Positions 34,737-48,004 of a stretch of 64,000 nucleotides of DNA are shown here, in pieces. The notes beneath the pieces were generated by a model, which saw nothing but the letters and a program-made list of their open reading frames with translations, made no database searches and had not been told where the DNA came from. Every line of letters starts with the position of its first letter. The stretch's first letter is position 1. The translations under genes and the position numbers were made by a program. Source of the stretch: Narthecium ossifragum (lineage: Eukaryota > Streptophyta > Magnoliopsida > Dioscoreales > Nartheciaceae); assembly GCA_963920575.1 (NCBI GenBank), contig OY986967.1, positions 2,835,869 to 2,899,868 on the forward strand, in the 5' to 3' direction.

Positions 34737-37477
34737 ATGCGGATATCATACATTTACCTCCACTTGATCCTCCTACTCTCGGCGGCCGGCCTGCTCATCG
34801 CCGGAGTCGACCACGTGTACTCTCCGACGGTCCTCCTCACCATTTGCGGCGGCAACCAGACGCGGAGCCCGGAGGCCTTCGACGTCAACTTCGTCAGTAG
34901 CATGGATCAGCTGATATCCCCGGGCATCACCAAGTCCGGCTTCGGCATCGCCGTCTCCGGCGCCAACAACACCGTCTACGCCCTCGTCCAGTGCTTCGAA
35001 TACCTCTCCCCGACCGACTGCCAGCTCTGCTACGCGTCGAGCAGGGTGAAGCTCCCCCACTGCCTGCCGGCCATGGACTCGCGCATCTATCTCGACGGGT
35101 GCTTCCTCCGGTACGCCAACTTCAACATCTCCGGCGAGGCCGTCGACCTCTCCGACCAGCGTCTCTGCGGAAATTCCTCGGTCAGCGCATCGGTTTCCCA
35201 GCAATTTGCTGCTGCCGTCACTGCGCTGGTGAATAACTTGGCGGCGGAGGCATACAATGATAAGGATTACTACAAGGCCGGGAGCGCCGAAGTGTCGCCG
35301 GACTTGACCGTCTACGGGATGGCCCAGTGTTGGAAGTCTTTGAATGCGAGTGGGTGCAAGACATGCTTGGAGAGCGCAAGGAAAAATGTTACAGGGTGTC
35401 TACCGGCCGACGACGGGAAGGCATTGAACGCCGGTTGTTATTTGAGGTACTCCACGGATCCTTTCTACTTGGTGGACGCGCCGTCCGGCGATGGCTCTTC
35501 TTGTAAGTAGATTCCGTCTCTGTTCTTCTTATGTTAGATGATTTGATTGAATTGGGCATGTTGGTACTTTTTTTTTTTTTCTGGATTAATTTGTTCATCT
35601 AGATCATACCAAGATAGCAAAAATATTGCTCTTTTGATTGATCAATTTGAAGTTTTGCAAAAATAGAGATGGTTTTGAAGACAACTTTATTAATGGCGTG
35701 TCCTGCACTATTTTTTTCAGAATGATAGAAAAATAGAGATGGTTTGTGTTCTTCGAATTAATTCATGGAATTGATGATCATTTGGGCAGTCGGACGGCGA
35801 TTAGGGATTGCGCTCGGATGCGCGTTTGGATCATTGATTGTGATTGGAATTGCTATTTTCTGGATCAGAAGAAAAAGGGCTGCAAATGATCCAAATCATG
35901 GTAATGCTATGAACGAAAAAAAGACTCAAAATTTTCTGTTTAACAGTACAAAATTAACACACCCAATGACCATTTTTCCCCCCCTATGATCAACAAATGC
36001 AGACACAGATGGCTCTGCAGAATTTATCAAATCTATCTCTGGATCGAACCTTTGTTATAAGTATGAAGACTTGATGAAAGCCACGGATAAGTTTCACCAG
36101 TCAAACAAGCTTGGCCAAGGTGGCTCTGGCTCTGTTTACAAGGTACAGTTGTTCTTGCTACCTTCTTAGATTCATCAAGAAGAATACTTCTTGAGATCTA
36201 AACAGGAATTTTTTTTTAATAATCAGGGAGTTCTACGAGATGGCACAGAAGTTGCTGTTAAGAGGTTGTTCTTCCGCACAGGGCCTTGGGTTGATCAGTT
36301 CTTCAATGAAGTTACCCTCATCAGTCAAGTTCAGCACAAGAATCTTGTGAAGCTTCTCGGCTGCAGCGTCGAAGGGCCGGAGAGCCTCCTGGTCTACGAG
36401 TACCTCCGCAACACCAGCTTGGATGGCTTCTTGTTTGGTATTATTCCTCGGTGAAAAAGATCTTTTTAAGGTTATTGTTCGTCTTTTTTTTTTGCAGAAG
36501 AAGCTCAATGTGATTGTTTTTTTAATTTTCCTGAAACATTACAGATTCATTCAAGAAGAGAGAGTTGGATTGGGACCGGAGATTTGAGATCATCGTTGGC
36601 ACTGCAGAGGGGATAAATTACCTGCACAATGCCTCTGAAGTTAGGATCATACATAGAGATGTCAAAGCTAGCAATGTATTGTTAGATGAAAAATTCAAGC
36701 CGAAATTAGCGGACTTCGGGCTGGCAAGGAACTTCGCCGGCGATCAGAGTCATCTCAGCACTGGCGTAGCCGGAACCTTGTAAGTGAAGAAACTTATTAA
36801 CCTCAATGTTGAAAAACACCCACTGATTTAATAACAGGGACAAGATTGAAGTAATAATTTTGAGTACTAGTTTAGGTTTCAATGACTGACACAATCTGAT
36901 GATGCCTTTGGATTTGTTTTCAGTGGATACATAGCCCCAGAATACATTGTTCACGGTCAGCTGACGGAGAAGGCCGATGTCTACAGCTATGGCGTGTTGG
37001 TCCTTGAGATCCTCACAGGCCGAAAGAACCAGTTTTCAACGGAACCCCTCCTAGAACAGGTAATGCTTCAATTTTCGATCCGAAACCATTCGTAGTGATT
37101 CATTTCAGTGCAATGATACTAATAAGGGTCTGTGCTTTTAGCAGACATGGCATCACTACAATTCGCAGACACTGATAGAGCTGCTAGATCCTTATCTTAA
37201 AGGACAATGCTCAGAAGAAGATGTTGTTAGGGTATTCCGAATCGGTCTTTTATGCACGCAAGCTTCGCCTAATGCCCGGCCGCCAATGTGGAAGGTGGTG
37301 GAGATGCTGATGAGCAGATCAAGAGACCTTCCTAGTCCAAATCAGCCTCCTTTCATGAACACCAAGAGAGGACATCCTAACAATGAAGGATCCAAATCCC
37401 CTTCTTCAAATTTATCTCTGTACAACCATCCGGTTTCAGTGAATCAGCTGACAGTGAGCATACTGAATGCAAGATGA
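34737..37477 (+). CDS. Cysteine-rich receptor-like protein kinase (CRK2/3-like)
   Basis: Plasma-membrane receptor kinase of the DUF26 family, linked in plants to redox, pathogen and stress signalling. Exons 34737-35502, 35790-35900, 36003-36142, 36227-36437, 36545-36779, 36924-37059 and 37145-37477 keep phase and encode 643 residues, the usual CRK length. A signal peptide ([19 protein letters not shown]) is followed by two DUF26 domains, each with the C-x8-C-x2-C motif ([13 protein letters not shown] and [13 protein letters not shown]). The membrane segment is [18 protein letters not shown] (about 263-280). The kinase has the loop GQGGSGSV (330-337), VAVK lysine 351, HRDVK (Asp 448), DFG (Asp 466), GTFGYIAPEY and a C-terminal AR. 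Active-site residues are complete. The last acceptor is TAGCAG, allowing an extra glutamine. It lies tail-to-tail with the NIK-type gene 950 bases away. Confidence 0.93.
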
Positions 37478-38430
37478 GTACGAAGAAGAAAGTTTCGGTG
37501 GACCGGAAAAATACAGATTTTGCTCATATATTTCTTGTGCAACAAAGATAGTCAGAATTGAGTTGGAGGATCTTCTTCTTGTTAGATGTTGTAGATATAT
37601 AGCTAGGTTGTTCTGATGTAATGCAGCATAGCTAGTTTCCATGTCCGAATGTAAAAAACTAAGGTTTTCAAGCAAGGGTTTTGATTGCTCAAGCTATGAA
37701 TGAAGAAGTCGGATCATTCTAAATGTCCAATGACTAAAAAATATTTGGCATTTAGAGTTAGAAAATGGGTACAGATGGCACAATACTATGAACGTTTTGT
37801 AGTCAACTGAGCCCCTCTTTCTTGCTTTTGGCTTTTTTAAGAAGAGAGAAATTTGTCCTGAAGCCAGCAATTTGGATACGTTTACTTTCAGACAATCTTA
37901 TAGAAGAAAAGACCACCAATTAACGGAAAGTAAAGTGTGCAAAAGTCAATAGCATTTCTAGAAGGTCTCATACTATCTGGATAAGTATTGTAATCAATGA
38001 ATAGTTTTGAAAGATTCAATGGCCATTCAAACATTGGCCAGAGCAGGCAGTTCCAGCTTCCAGAAGGATCAACAAAAAAAATAAAGAAAGGATGGTATTA
38101 GTTGACTTCATTGCTAGCAAACATGCAACATAAAGTTCTTGATCGCAGCTGTAATTTATTTAATAAGAACGCAATTGATCAGAATATATATTGGTTTCAC
38201 AGTTAAACTGGTTTTGGAGGAAGAAACCATATGAGACAAGGATGTAGTCATCTAGAAACTAAAAAATAAGAGTCTAAAAAATAGGCTGTGGAAAATTAAT
38301 GAAACATTGTACACTAATTAATCTTCGTCCAATTCTCACTACAAAGAATTCCAACAATAAACATCTAAAATTAATCTTCTCTTCTTCTAATTTTCTTCAG
38401 CGGTTCTATTTATTTCTAAGGTTTAATAAC
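37478..38430. other. Convergent 3' intergenic region (CRK / NIK)
   Basis: The two receptor-kinase genes converge here. It contains their 3' UTRs and AT-rich sequence. No further gene or recognisable repeat is seen. Confidence 0.5.
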
Positions 38431-41234
38431 TCATCTGGGTCCGGATAATTCCATTTCTTCAACAACATCAACGTCAACTTCATGGCAATCGTCGGCGTAG
38501 CACTCGCCGCCAGCCAAAAACGTGCCGGAGTCATCGTACCGGTCGGATCCTGGACCGTCGAGTTGTATGTGAGGTTGGTTCGACGCCGCCCACTTGCCGG
38601 CGAGGCCGTCGCCTTCCAGCATCCGCAGGACCTCCGCCATCCTGGGCCGGTGCGCCGGGAGGTATTGGGTGCAGAGAAGGGCCACCTGGACCATGTCCGC
38701 CACCTCCACCACGTCGTAGTTGCTTCCCAGGTCCCGGTCCACCACTAGCTCAAGCTTCCTCTCTTGGTAGACCTTCTTCACCTATGGATCATAATAAGCT
38801 CGTTGTAATGACTATGGGAATCCAAAGATTAAAATTTGCAGCTAAATTATAGTACCCAATCGAGCATGGCACCCTTGTGCTTGTCGCCGACCTGGCGCTG
38901 GCCCTTTCCGGCGAAGTCGAGGGTGCGTCTGCCGGTTATAAGCTCGAGAAGGAGAATGCCGAAGCCGAAGACGTCGGTCTTGTCGGAGGACTGGCCAGTG
39001 GAGAGGTACTCGGGGGCAATGTGGCCGACGGTGCCGCGGACGGCGGTGGTGACGTGGGAGTCAGCGTGGTCGAGGAGGCGCGCGAGGCCGAGGTCGCCGA
39101 CCACGGCCTCGCAGTGCTCGTCGAGCAGGACGTTGGCCGCCTTCACGTCGCGGTGGATGATCTTGGGGTCGCACTGCTCGTGGAGGTACACCAGCCCCCG
39201 CGCCGCACCCACCGCTATACGCCTCCTCGAGCCCCACTCCAACGGCGGCTTCGCCTGGAGGCGGGAGGCGAGGCTGCCGAGGGGCATGAACGGGTAGACG
39301 AGGAGCCGCTCGCCGGAGGTGGCACAGAAGCCCACCAGCCGCAGAACGTTCCGGTGGACCGCCACGCCGATCATCTCCACCTCCGTCCTGAACTGCGCCT
39401 CCCCCGCCGCCCCGCCCTCCTTGAGCCGCTTCACAGCCACCACCGTCCCGTCGGCCAGCCGGCCCTTGTACACGTCCCCGAAGCCGCCTCTCCCCAGGAT
39501 GTTACGCGAGCTGAAGTTGTCGGTGGCCACCTGGAGCTCCTTGAGCCCGAAATGCCGGAGGTTCCCCAACTGCCCCCCGGCCGATGACACCGCCGGTGAC
39601 CCCTCCTCGTCCCTATCTGCCCTCCAACCAAACCATGGTTAGTCTCGCCTCCTTCTAGTGGTGTTTAGAGAAAGAAAGAAGAGAGAGAGATGACCGTTGA
39701 GGCCGAGGACCCAATGGTGCTTCTGCTTCTTTCGCCACCATAGGAAGAGGCCAACGCTAAGAATTAAGAGAGCCAATGAGCCGAGGCTGCTGCCCATGGC
39801 AACGGCTAGTTTCTGGGCTTTTGATTTCCCTATATATATACACAAAAGTTCACAAGAAATCCAATCAAAAGAAGAACAGAAACCCGAGATTGGGATTCAA
39901 GAAATGGATCAAAGACATGAAAAAAAGAGTTAGAGATTACTCTGAGAGGATTCCAGTAGAGAAGGAATTGATGGGAATGACATGGGCGCGGAGGTCCTCG
40001 AGCACTCCTTAACAGAGCCAGAGCCATTGCCACCACATATGAGAGGATTCCCCACAATGCTGGTAGATTGATTGAAGACCGTGTTAGCTTAGCATAAAAC
40101 CAATAGAAATTTTGATGGAAATATGAGTAAGAACTAAGAACCAACTTGAATGTTCTGGCGGGAAACGATGGAACTGGACCACTGAGGTTGTTGTAAGACA
40201 AATCACTAGAAAACAACATAGCTTAGAAGCAAGAAAACAGAGCATATATAAAAATATGGCGGGGGGAGAGAGAGAGAGAGTTACAAGAATGAGAGCTGTG
40301 GGAGTTTGGAGAGGGAGACGGGGAAAGCTCCAGACAACCTGTTGTTGTTTAGTCTCCTGAGCGCAAGACACGAGAAGGCCATAAGTAGATTGGAAACTGT
40401 AAAAAAACAGGCAAGGAAAACAGAGTATTCCATTGTTGGTGTTCCGAGGACTGGAATGCTCACAGATAGCGAAGTGTGGTCAGGTGGCTCAGGGATTCTG
40501 GAACGATTCCAGAGAAGTCGTTGTTGGAGAGGTCTATGGTCTGGAGCTTTGGGAGCATTCCGAGCTCTACTGGGATCTCACCTGTTATGTTGTTGTTCTG
40601 CAATAAGCTGGAAAAGTAGCAGGAAAGAGACGTTAATGGAGGAAAATAAAGAGAACCCAGATGAGATTTCTTTGATTTTTCTTAATCCTCAAAATGGGTA
40701 AATACCCAGGTTGGTTTTTAGTGATCTTTCTAAGAATCTTCAAGAATGGGCTTACATTTGTTGGAGATTGGTGAGGTTTCCGATTAGCCCAGATATAGTT
40801 CCTGATAGGCTTTGGCTGGGTGCTCCCCTGTTTCACAAAGTTCACAATAAAACTCTTATAAGCATCAAATATATCAAGAAAACCTTAGGAAAGAAATGAA
40901 CAATGAAACCAGAGGAGTGCTCACAGGCCAATGACTAGATTCTCAGGGGAGCAAGTGATCATAGCCCAGCTACATGGATCCACAGAGTCCTCATCCCAGT
41001 TGTTGAAGACCCCATGAGGGTCATTCAAAGCCCTTCTAATGCCTATCAAAGCTTCCACTAAAATCCCAGAAAACCAAGACCACCATTAGAAGACAATGAA
41101 AAACATAACAGAGACAACGAATAGCTTGGACATCAATGAGTACCTTCCATGTTGAGGGGTTCAAAGGAGAGGGAGAGGGTAACAGAGGAGAGAAGCAGAG
41201 CCAAGAGGTTGGAGACGAGTAGCTTGTTAGCCAT
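38431..41234 (-). CDS. NIK: LRR receptor-like kinase, NSP-interacting kinase (NIK) type
   Basis: LRR-RLK subfamily II receptor kinase; NIKs act in antiviral translational control and development in other plants. Ten minus-strand exons keep phase: 41234-41144, 41057-40925, 40827-40756, 40607-40464, 40356-40285, 40205-40146, 40059-39941, 39829-39695, 39616-38856 and 38781-38431, giving 645 residues. A signal peptide precedes the LRR-NT segment with [21 protein letters not shown] exons have the typical 72/144-base sizes ([20 protein letters not shown]). A linker with VGNPLICGG leads to the membrane segment [16 protein letters not shown]. The kinase has [15 protein letters not shown] lysine 338, HRDVK (Asp 432), the activation segment [18 protein letters not shown] and the marker [20 protein letters not shown]. 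The Mg-binding motif reads DLG (450-452) where NIKs normally have DFG; the aspartate is kept, so activity is likely retained. Confidence 0.92.
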
Positions 41235-44200
41235 GGGAGTGAGCTAGCTGCAAAACTGAGGAGGATGGCTCCTTGTGCTCTGTTCGCTGCTACTTGGCGA
41301 GCTATGCGAGAAAGATGGCAATTATGCTGCCCAAGGTGTACAGCAGCCTCGAGAGAAGAGGAGAGAAGGGGTCGTGGACATGTATGCGGGGCAGATGGAC
41401 GGGTATGATGGTGCTGATGGGCATCATGGGATGCATGGCATGGAGAGAAAGGGATGCTTCGTATCAGAGGGGGCTGATTTGGGTGTCAGGGAGCCCAGAA
41501 TTCTAGAGAGAGAGAGACAGGGACAGAGGTCTGAGGAGAAGCAGAGGAAGTGGGTGGGTAGGTAACTCACCTGCTGTACTCACTCACACAGCATGCATCC
41601 ACTCATATATCATGCTTTTGAGAGAGAGAGAGAGAGATGAAGCAAAAGAAAAGAAGGGTTTTCTTTTTAATTCTTTAGAAAAAAAAGGGAGAAGTGTGTG
41701 GGGGGGCCATTGTTGTTTTTGTAGGATGTTTTATAAAAGTTTGAAAGAAGATTTAAAAGTCTTGTTGTTAGCATTCATTTGATCTTGTGTTTTAGCAAGT
41801 TTAATCAGTTAGGGTTGTCTCACAATAAATTAATAAACTTTGATGCTTGAAAACAATAATAACCCAAGATGTACATAATAAGGAGTAATGTATTTTTGAG
41901 TGAAAAATGTTGTACGCCCATGCTCATAATATCTACTTTTGGCATGTTAGAATATGATACAAATGATTTCAAATTTTGGAAACATAATAAATGTTGGTTC
42001 TTCTCCACCAAAGAAGGAAATCTTTTTATTGATAGGTTTCAACTTTTAAGATTATTATAGAGTAGAGAAGAGTACTGCCTTTTTTAAGGGTATTCCGTGG
42101 AGGAGAAGAAGAGATTGAGAGAGCTTCCTAAAAGGGTGCACAACAATCATAACGGAAGAAGGTTTTAGTCTCCAAATCCAACTAGAAGAAGAAGAAAGAA
42201 ACCATGGAATAAAAGCATGTAAAGGAAAAGAGACAAAAGTATAGGGCGGTTCTCCCCAAGTCCTTCCCTTCTCCAATAAAGCAAAAGAGTGGCATCTTAT
42301 ATGCTCAACCGTGCTATGTTTTATAAAGTTTGTGATGTTATTTCTTGGGATTTCTTGGGATCCAAAATAGAGCTAGACAATAATGGGTTGTATAGTTCAA
42401 ACGTTTTTAACAGATATTCATGTAAGAAGCTAAATATGTTGGTGATATAGGTGATATTTGAAAATTTTAAGGAATAAATAAATGATTTCAAAAAAAAATT
42501 CAAGGACACTTATATAGAAATCCATAGTTCAAATTGAGATAAATATGTATGTGTTATGAAGGCCGATAAAACAAATATTTGATCATTCAAATTTAAGTCT
42601 AATATTTTTTTTTGAAAATTTAAAAATAATATTTTTTAATTATTAGTTGAGACTTTAATGTGACGTTAACAATATTTGATGATATATATATATGTCTAAA
42701 ATAACGCCATCGGCCGAAAACTTATATGATAAATAATTTTATAGGTTAATCATACAAATCTCTCTTCCACAAAGTTTGTTTAAAAGTAAAACAGTTGACA
42801 CGGAATATTTACCTTATTTTGCTAAAGTGATTCTCCCACGTTCGCATGGAGGCTTTTCTGCGCTATTTAAAGTGGCAGCCTCTCCTTTGTAGCTTTTTTA
42901 TTTTCTCTCTTTTTCTTTTTAACTTGCTAGGCTTTGGGGATTCAATTGTAAAAGTTAAAGAATTGGGATTAATATTTAATTTGCACTCTTGTGAGGACTG
43001 CAGCGTATAAGATCCCAGGCAAACCACTGCAAGATCTTCGTCTAATATTCTTAGGAAAGGAGTTGCAGGCCTCAGTTGGCTATATGATAAAAAAATGATT
43101 ACCTTTTTGCAATTTCCAATGCATAAAGTATAAATTAGTCTGACATTTATATGGATAACACTTGGAAGAAACCCTTTGAGCCTATTTCTGAGATTGAATC
43201 TTTCTTAAAATCCAAAAATCAGAAATCACTAGGCACTTTTCTTTTATTTTTCATTTCTGAGATTTTTTAGATTTTAGTATAATGAGACAATATTTAAACA
43301 AAATGAGGGGGTTCTGAGTTACAAGAATTTGGAATTCTCGCTGAAATCACAGCCACAATGCACAGTGATATTTTTGCTCAAATTCAAATTTAATTATGTA
43401 AGTATTGGGCCCCAGCTTTCCTCCTTTTGGGCCTGGTTCAAGGTATGGATCATGTGCCTTTGTTACTGGGCCAGATTTAGGCCCAACTATTAGTTGCAAG
43501 TTTGGCAGCCAATAAATATAAGGTATGCTCAAACACTTTTAAACAGTATTAACTTGTCGTATTTAGTTTCTCCATCATCCTAGGTGTTCTCACCTCAGGT
43601 CTCAATTTGTCAAAAAAAAAAAAAAAAAACATCACCATAGAATGGTTTACATCATTGGTTATATGAGGCCTAGATACCAAGGCTCGAAGGTTTTTTTTTT
43701 TTTTTTATAAGATGAGCCAAGAGGTTGAAATTCACAAGGACTAATACAAGCAGACAGTTACAGGTGTTGAAAAAATTCGACTCCATTTTACTGGATCAGT
43801 CAATAACCATGCCTAACCTATGACATGCTCGAACAACACTATCGATTTTTGTGTTGAGTAATCTCGTTAGGTAGAGAAACATGACAGAATAAAAAAAAAA
43901 AGAGGGCTTTCGTTTTGAGTTTGGTTTTAAGGAAAATATCAAAGCATCTGGGCTTTGGTTTTGTCCCAATCAATTGTATCGGCCAAAGGACTTTGGATGG
44001 ATTTTTTTCTCCGATCTGATGTCTGATTTCGGATGGGCTCCTACTAAAACGTCAACAAAGAGACAATAAAAAAAATTTAAAAAGTACATGATTACTAAGA
44101 TCCATTAGTACATGCTCAGAATGTGCGAACTTGCCCAATGCCCACCCTTTCCATCAGCTTCGAGATCGCCGTCAACGTCGCATATTCATTGGTTATTCCA

Positions 44201-44495
44201 CAACCAACCAACGGGCAGGAGACTTTAATAGATATAACTAAAATTTCATAAATAGATCACACCAAATCAGCTTAGAAATATAGAATTGTGGAAATTAAAC
44301 TTATCTTCAAGTCTTGAACAGCAACCTCACATATAAATATGTAGAGAACAGCAAGCTAGCCATTGCTTTCACACAAAACTATTCCAAATGCTAGTAGATA
44401 TGGTGTCATGCATTAGCTCTCCATTTTTGGCCGTTTTTGTGGTCAATAAAATCTATTTGCTCATGACTTTAAAAAATATTAATGAATCCGATTGG
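41235..44495. other. NIK upstream flank and AT-rich intergenic DNA
   Basis: The first few hundred bases upstream of the NIK start contain GAGAGA microsatellites (41503-41520 and 41621-41638), a common feature of plant leaders and promoters. The rest, to 44495, is AT-rich with short frames only and no recognisable gene, tRNA or structured repeat. Confidence 0.45.
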
Positions 44496-44568
44496 GGGAG
44501 CAACAGTGGTGGAACGAGCAAGCAACGCCAGAACCCCCCACCCTTCACCTCCTCCACCAGCCACCACG

Positions 44569-44838
44569 TGTTAAGGATATTTTCAATTTAAGATCATGAT
44601 CAAATCAAAAAGATTCAACAGAGGATAAGACCATATCTAATCACAGCAAATCAAATCAATTAGAGATTAGAAACAACTCAATCAATTTATGATTGTGTAG
44701 ATCTTTATTTCCATAACTACATGTAACAACTTTATCTCTATATAAATATTAAATGAATCCACATGTTATTCAATATGATGGATTACAATTCTCTCAAACC
44801 TTCTTCTTTGTTTTTCTTTGTTCTTTCAAACCTCTTTA
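44569..44838 (+). repeat. 5' LTR of the Copia element
   Basis: Starts TGTTAAGGATATTTTCAA and ends CAAACCTCTTTA, directly before the primer-binding site TGGTATCAGG. It pairs with 52957-53226. Confidence 0.88.
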
Positions 44839-44992
44839 TGGTATCAGGCTATTAGAGGATTAACATCATTCTATCCATGGCTTCTGATGACAGCACCTCT
44901 TCCCAAGGCAGCACATTTTCTCGTACAGTACCATGGAGCATATGCTTTCCATCAAATTAACCTCTACAAATTATCTTTTATGGTGAAATCAA

Positions 44993-47900
44993 GTGCTCCC
45001 TCTCTTGACTAGCCAAAACTTACTTGGCCATGTAGATGGATCCACCACCAAACCCCCTCCAACCATTACCTTGGACAACACCACCGTCTCTAATCCGAAA
45101 TATATTGAGTGGCAGCAAACTGATTCCCTTGTTATTAGTCTTCTTTATTCTTCACTTTCGGAGGAGGCGATGGCAGAAGTTCTTGGGTTGAGTACCACAC
45201 AAGAAGCATGGCGTGCTCTTGAGATTTCATTTTCTAATAAGTAAAAGTCACGTGAGCTTCGTATCAAGGATGATCTTTAGCTCATCAAAAAAGGAGATCA
45301 GAGTGTTGCAGAGTATTCCAAGGCTTTCAAGGCTCTATGTGATCAACTTGCTGCGATGGGGCGCCCAGTTGATGATATCGATAAGTCTCATTGGTATTTA
45401 CGTGGCCTTGGCCTTGCCTTTTTGACTTTCTCTACTACTCTGTTTTCACAATCACATCTTCCTAGTTTTAATGATATAGTGTCAAAAGCTGAGTCATGAA
45501 ATCTTTGCTAAGTCGATGGAGAATACTATTGGTATTGTTTCAGCCTTCACGATCCAACGAGGGGGATATTCTGCGCACCGTGGTGGTCGAAATATTAGAG
45601 GAGGTCGTGGCGGTCGGGGTCGACATCAGTCATTTAATCCAGACACAGGCGCACCGCGACCCACTTGTTGGATATGCAAGAAATCAGGGCACACCGTTGA
45701 TAGATGTTGGTATCAGTATGACAAGAGCCCTCCCAGTGCCAATATTGCTGAAGCTTTTTCGTCATGTACTATTACCGACACTCCTACTTTGGATTGGTAT
45801 ACGAACAACGGCGCCTCCGCACACATGGCGAATGAAGTTGCTTATATTGACAATGCGCATGCATATACTGGTACAGATCAAGTGACTTTCGGCAATGGTG
45901 CCTCTCTTCCCATCACGCATACCGGTTCTTTTTCACCTTCCCCTTCTCTTAAATTATTAGATGTCTTTGTTGTTCCACAAATAAAAAAGAATTTGATTTC
46001 CACTAGTAAACTGACATCCCTGACTATCCTTATTCTGTCTCTTTCTTTGATTTGGGTTTTATAATACAGGACCTCATAACGGGCAAAGTAGCGGGCTTCG
46101 GTAGATGCGTGGATCGTTTGTATGTGCTGGAGCGTAGTCACAAGGCTCTTCTAGTCTCTCTTAAAAATAATCAGCTACATGCTTCCTTTGATGTTTGGCA
46201 TGTTCGGTTGGGCCATGTCTCTTTTAAAATAATTGATCTCTTGAATAAAAATGGTGTTTTATCTGTTACTTCCATTTTGCCTACCCCTAAGATCTGTCAT
46301 AGTTGTCAACTTGGTAAAAGTCAAAGACTTCCATTTGATGAGAAGCTACAAAAAAATCCGACTCCTTTAGGATTAGTTCATTGTGATTTATGGGGCACTT
46401 CTCCCATTCTCTCGTATGGGATTTCGATATTGCGTTATCTTTGTTGATGATCACTCTCGCTTCACTTGGTTTTACCCATTGAAGACTAAAGATGACTTCT
46501 ATACCATTTTTCTTCAATATCAAAAATTTGTTGAGAACCAATTCTCCACTAAAATAAAAAAAAATTCAAAGTGATGGTGGGTCTAAATTCACCAATACAC
46601 TCTTCAAAAATCATTTACGTGACTGTGGTATTCATCATCAAATTTCTTGTCCCTACACTCCAGGTCAAAATGGAAGAGCCGAACGCAAACATCGTCACAT
46701 AACAGAAACTGGCCTCACTATACTCTTTCATTCTCAAGCTCCTCTAAATCTTTGGGTCGAAGCTTTCATCACTGCAACTTTCACCATCAACCGACTGCCG
46801 AGCTCAATGGTATCTCACCTTATGAGGTTTTATATGGTAAACAACCTTCTTATGCTATTTTTCGTCCTTTCGGCTGTGTGTGCTTTCCTTTCTTATGAGA
46901 CTATAACTCTCATAAACTTGCACCTCGTAACACACCTTGTATTTTCCTTGGTTATGGTACACTTCATAAAGGGTTCCGATGTCTAGATCGTTCCTCTAAT
47001 AGGGTTTACATTTCTAGACATGTTATACCTTTGATGAACTTGTTTTTCCCTTTGCCTCTGTTGCAAACATTCCTTCCTCACCATCTCGGGATTTTCTTGT
47101 TTTTTCTGAGGTTGTTAACTTTAGTTGTGCTCCCTCTAGCATGTCTGCTCCTCCTACATGTTCTCCTTCAACACCATTGTCATTGGTTTCTGGATCTACA
47201 GTATGTGTTCCATGCGCACTTGAGCAACCTTCTTGCCTTGCCACATCTGTGCATGTGAATCCGGCTCCAGTGGAGATCTCATTCTCCAACAAGCTGGCTC
47301 CTACATCCTTGCCAATAGCCACTACTAGTGAGCCGCTTGCCTCATATGTGGCTCTTCCTACCACACCTCTCACTACTGCAGTTGAAATCATTCCAAGCAA
47401 TTCACATCCTATGATTACTCGAGCAAAAGCAGGTGTGTTCAAGCCAAAAGCTTATCATTGCATTAAAGACTTACCAGAATCTTCATTTTTCCAATCTCTC
47501 TTGGCTCTTAAGAAACCCAAAGGTTTTAAATCAGCTTCCAAGCATCCTAAATGGCTCTCAGCAATGGAGGATGAAATGCATGTCTTGCATAAAAATTATA
47601 CTTGGGGGTTTGTGCCACATCCTTCGAATAAAAATGTTGTCGAATGTCGTTGGGTTTTTTGTACTAAACTTTGTCCAGATCTTTTCGTGGAACGCTAGAA
47701 AGCTCGCCTCGTTGCTAAAGGCTACACTCAAATACCAGGATTGGATTTCTCATAAACCTTTAGTCCAGTTGTCAAGGCTGCCACCATTCGTCTGGTGCTT
47801 TGTCTTGCTATTGCTGTTGGTTGGCCGCTTCGCCAACTTGATATAAAAAATGCATTCTTGCATGGGCTACTTAATGAAGAGGTTTTCATGGAGCAACCAC

Positions 47901-48000
47901 CAGGATATATCAATTCTTCCTATTCAGACCATGTTTGTCGCTTACGGAAAGCACTTTATGGCCTCAAACAAGCGCCTCGTGCATGGTTCCATCGACTCAG
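44993..48000 (+). pseudogene. Copia gag-pol, first part (gag to N-terminal RT)
   Basis: Broken reading frame. A gag region of UBN2 type (SLSEEAMAEVLGLSTTQEAW) ends in a stop near 45244 and resumes out of frame with YSKAFKALCDQLAAMGRPVD. A CCHC zinc knuckle, CWICKKSGHTVDRC, lies at about 45663. The protease segment reads WYTNNGASAHM, with asparagine at the position of the catalytic aspartate. GAG-pre-integrase (VWHVRLGHVSF), integrase (YTPGQNGRAERKHRH) and the start of reverse transcriptase ([39 protein letters not shown]) follow, with several stops. The frame is cut at 48004 by a solo LTR. Confidence 0.88.
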
Positions 48001-48004
48001 TACA

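Noticed and set aside
34773..35204. 143-codon minus-strand frame
   Set aside because: It is antisense to the CRK ectodomain exon and has no independent support.
38877..39587. 236-codon plus-strand frame
   Set aside because: It is exactly antisense to the conserved NIK kinase exon; GC-rich codon bias leaves the shadow frame open.
42055..42276. Short minus-strand frame with Ser runs
   Set aside because: Composition-driven and isolated, without flanking exons or domain.
47023..47442. 139-codon minus-strand frame
   Set aside because: It lies antisense to the Copia pol linker region; no domain.
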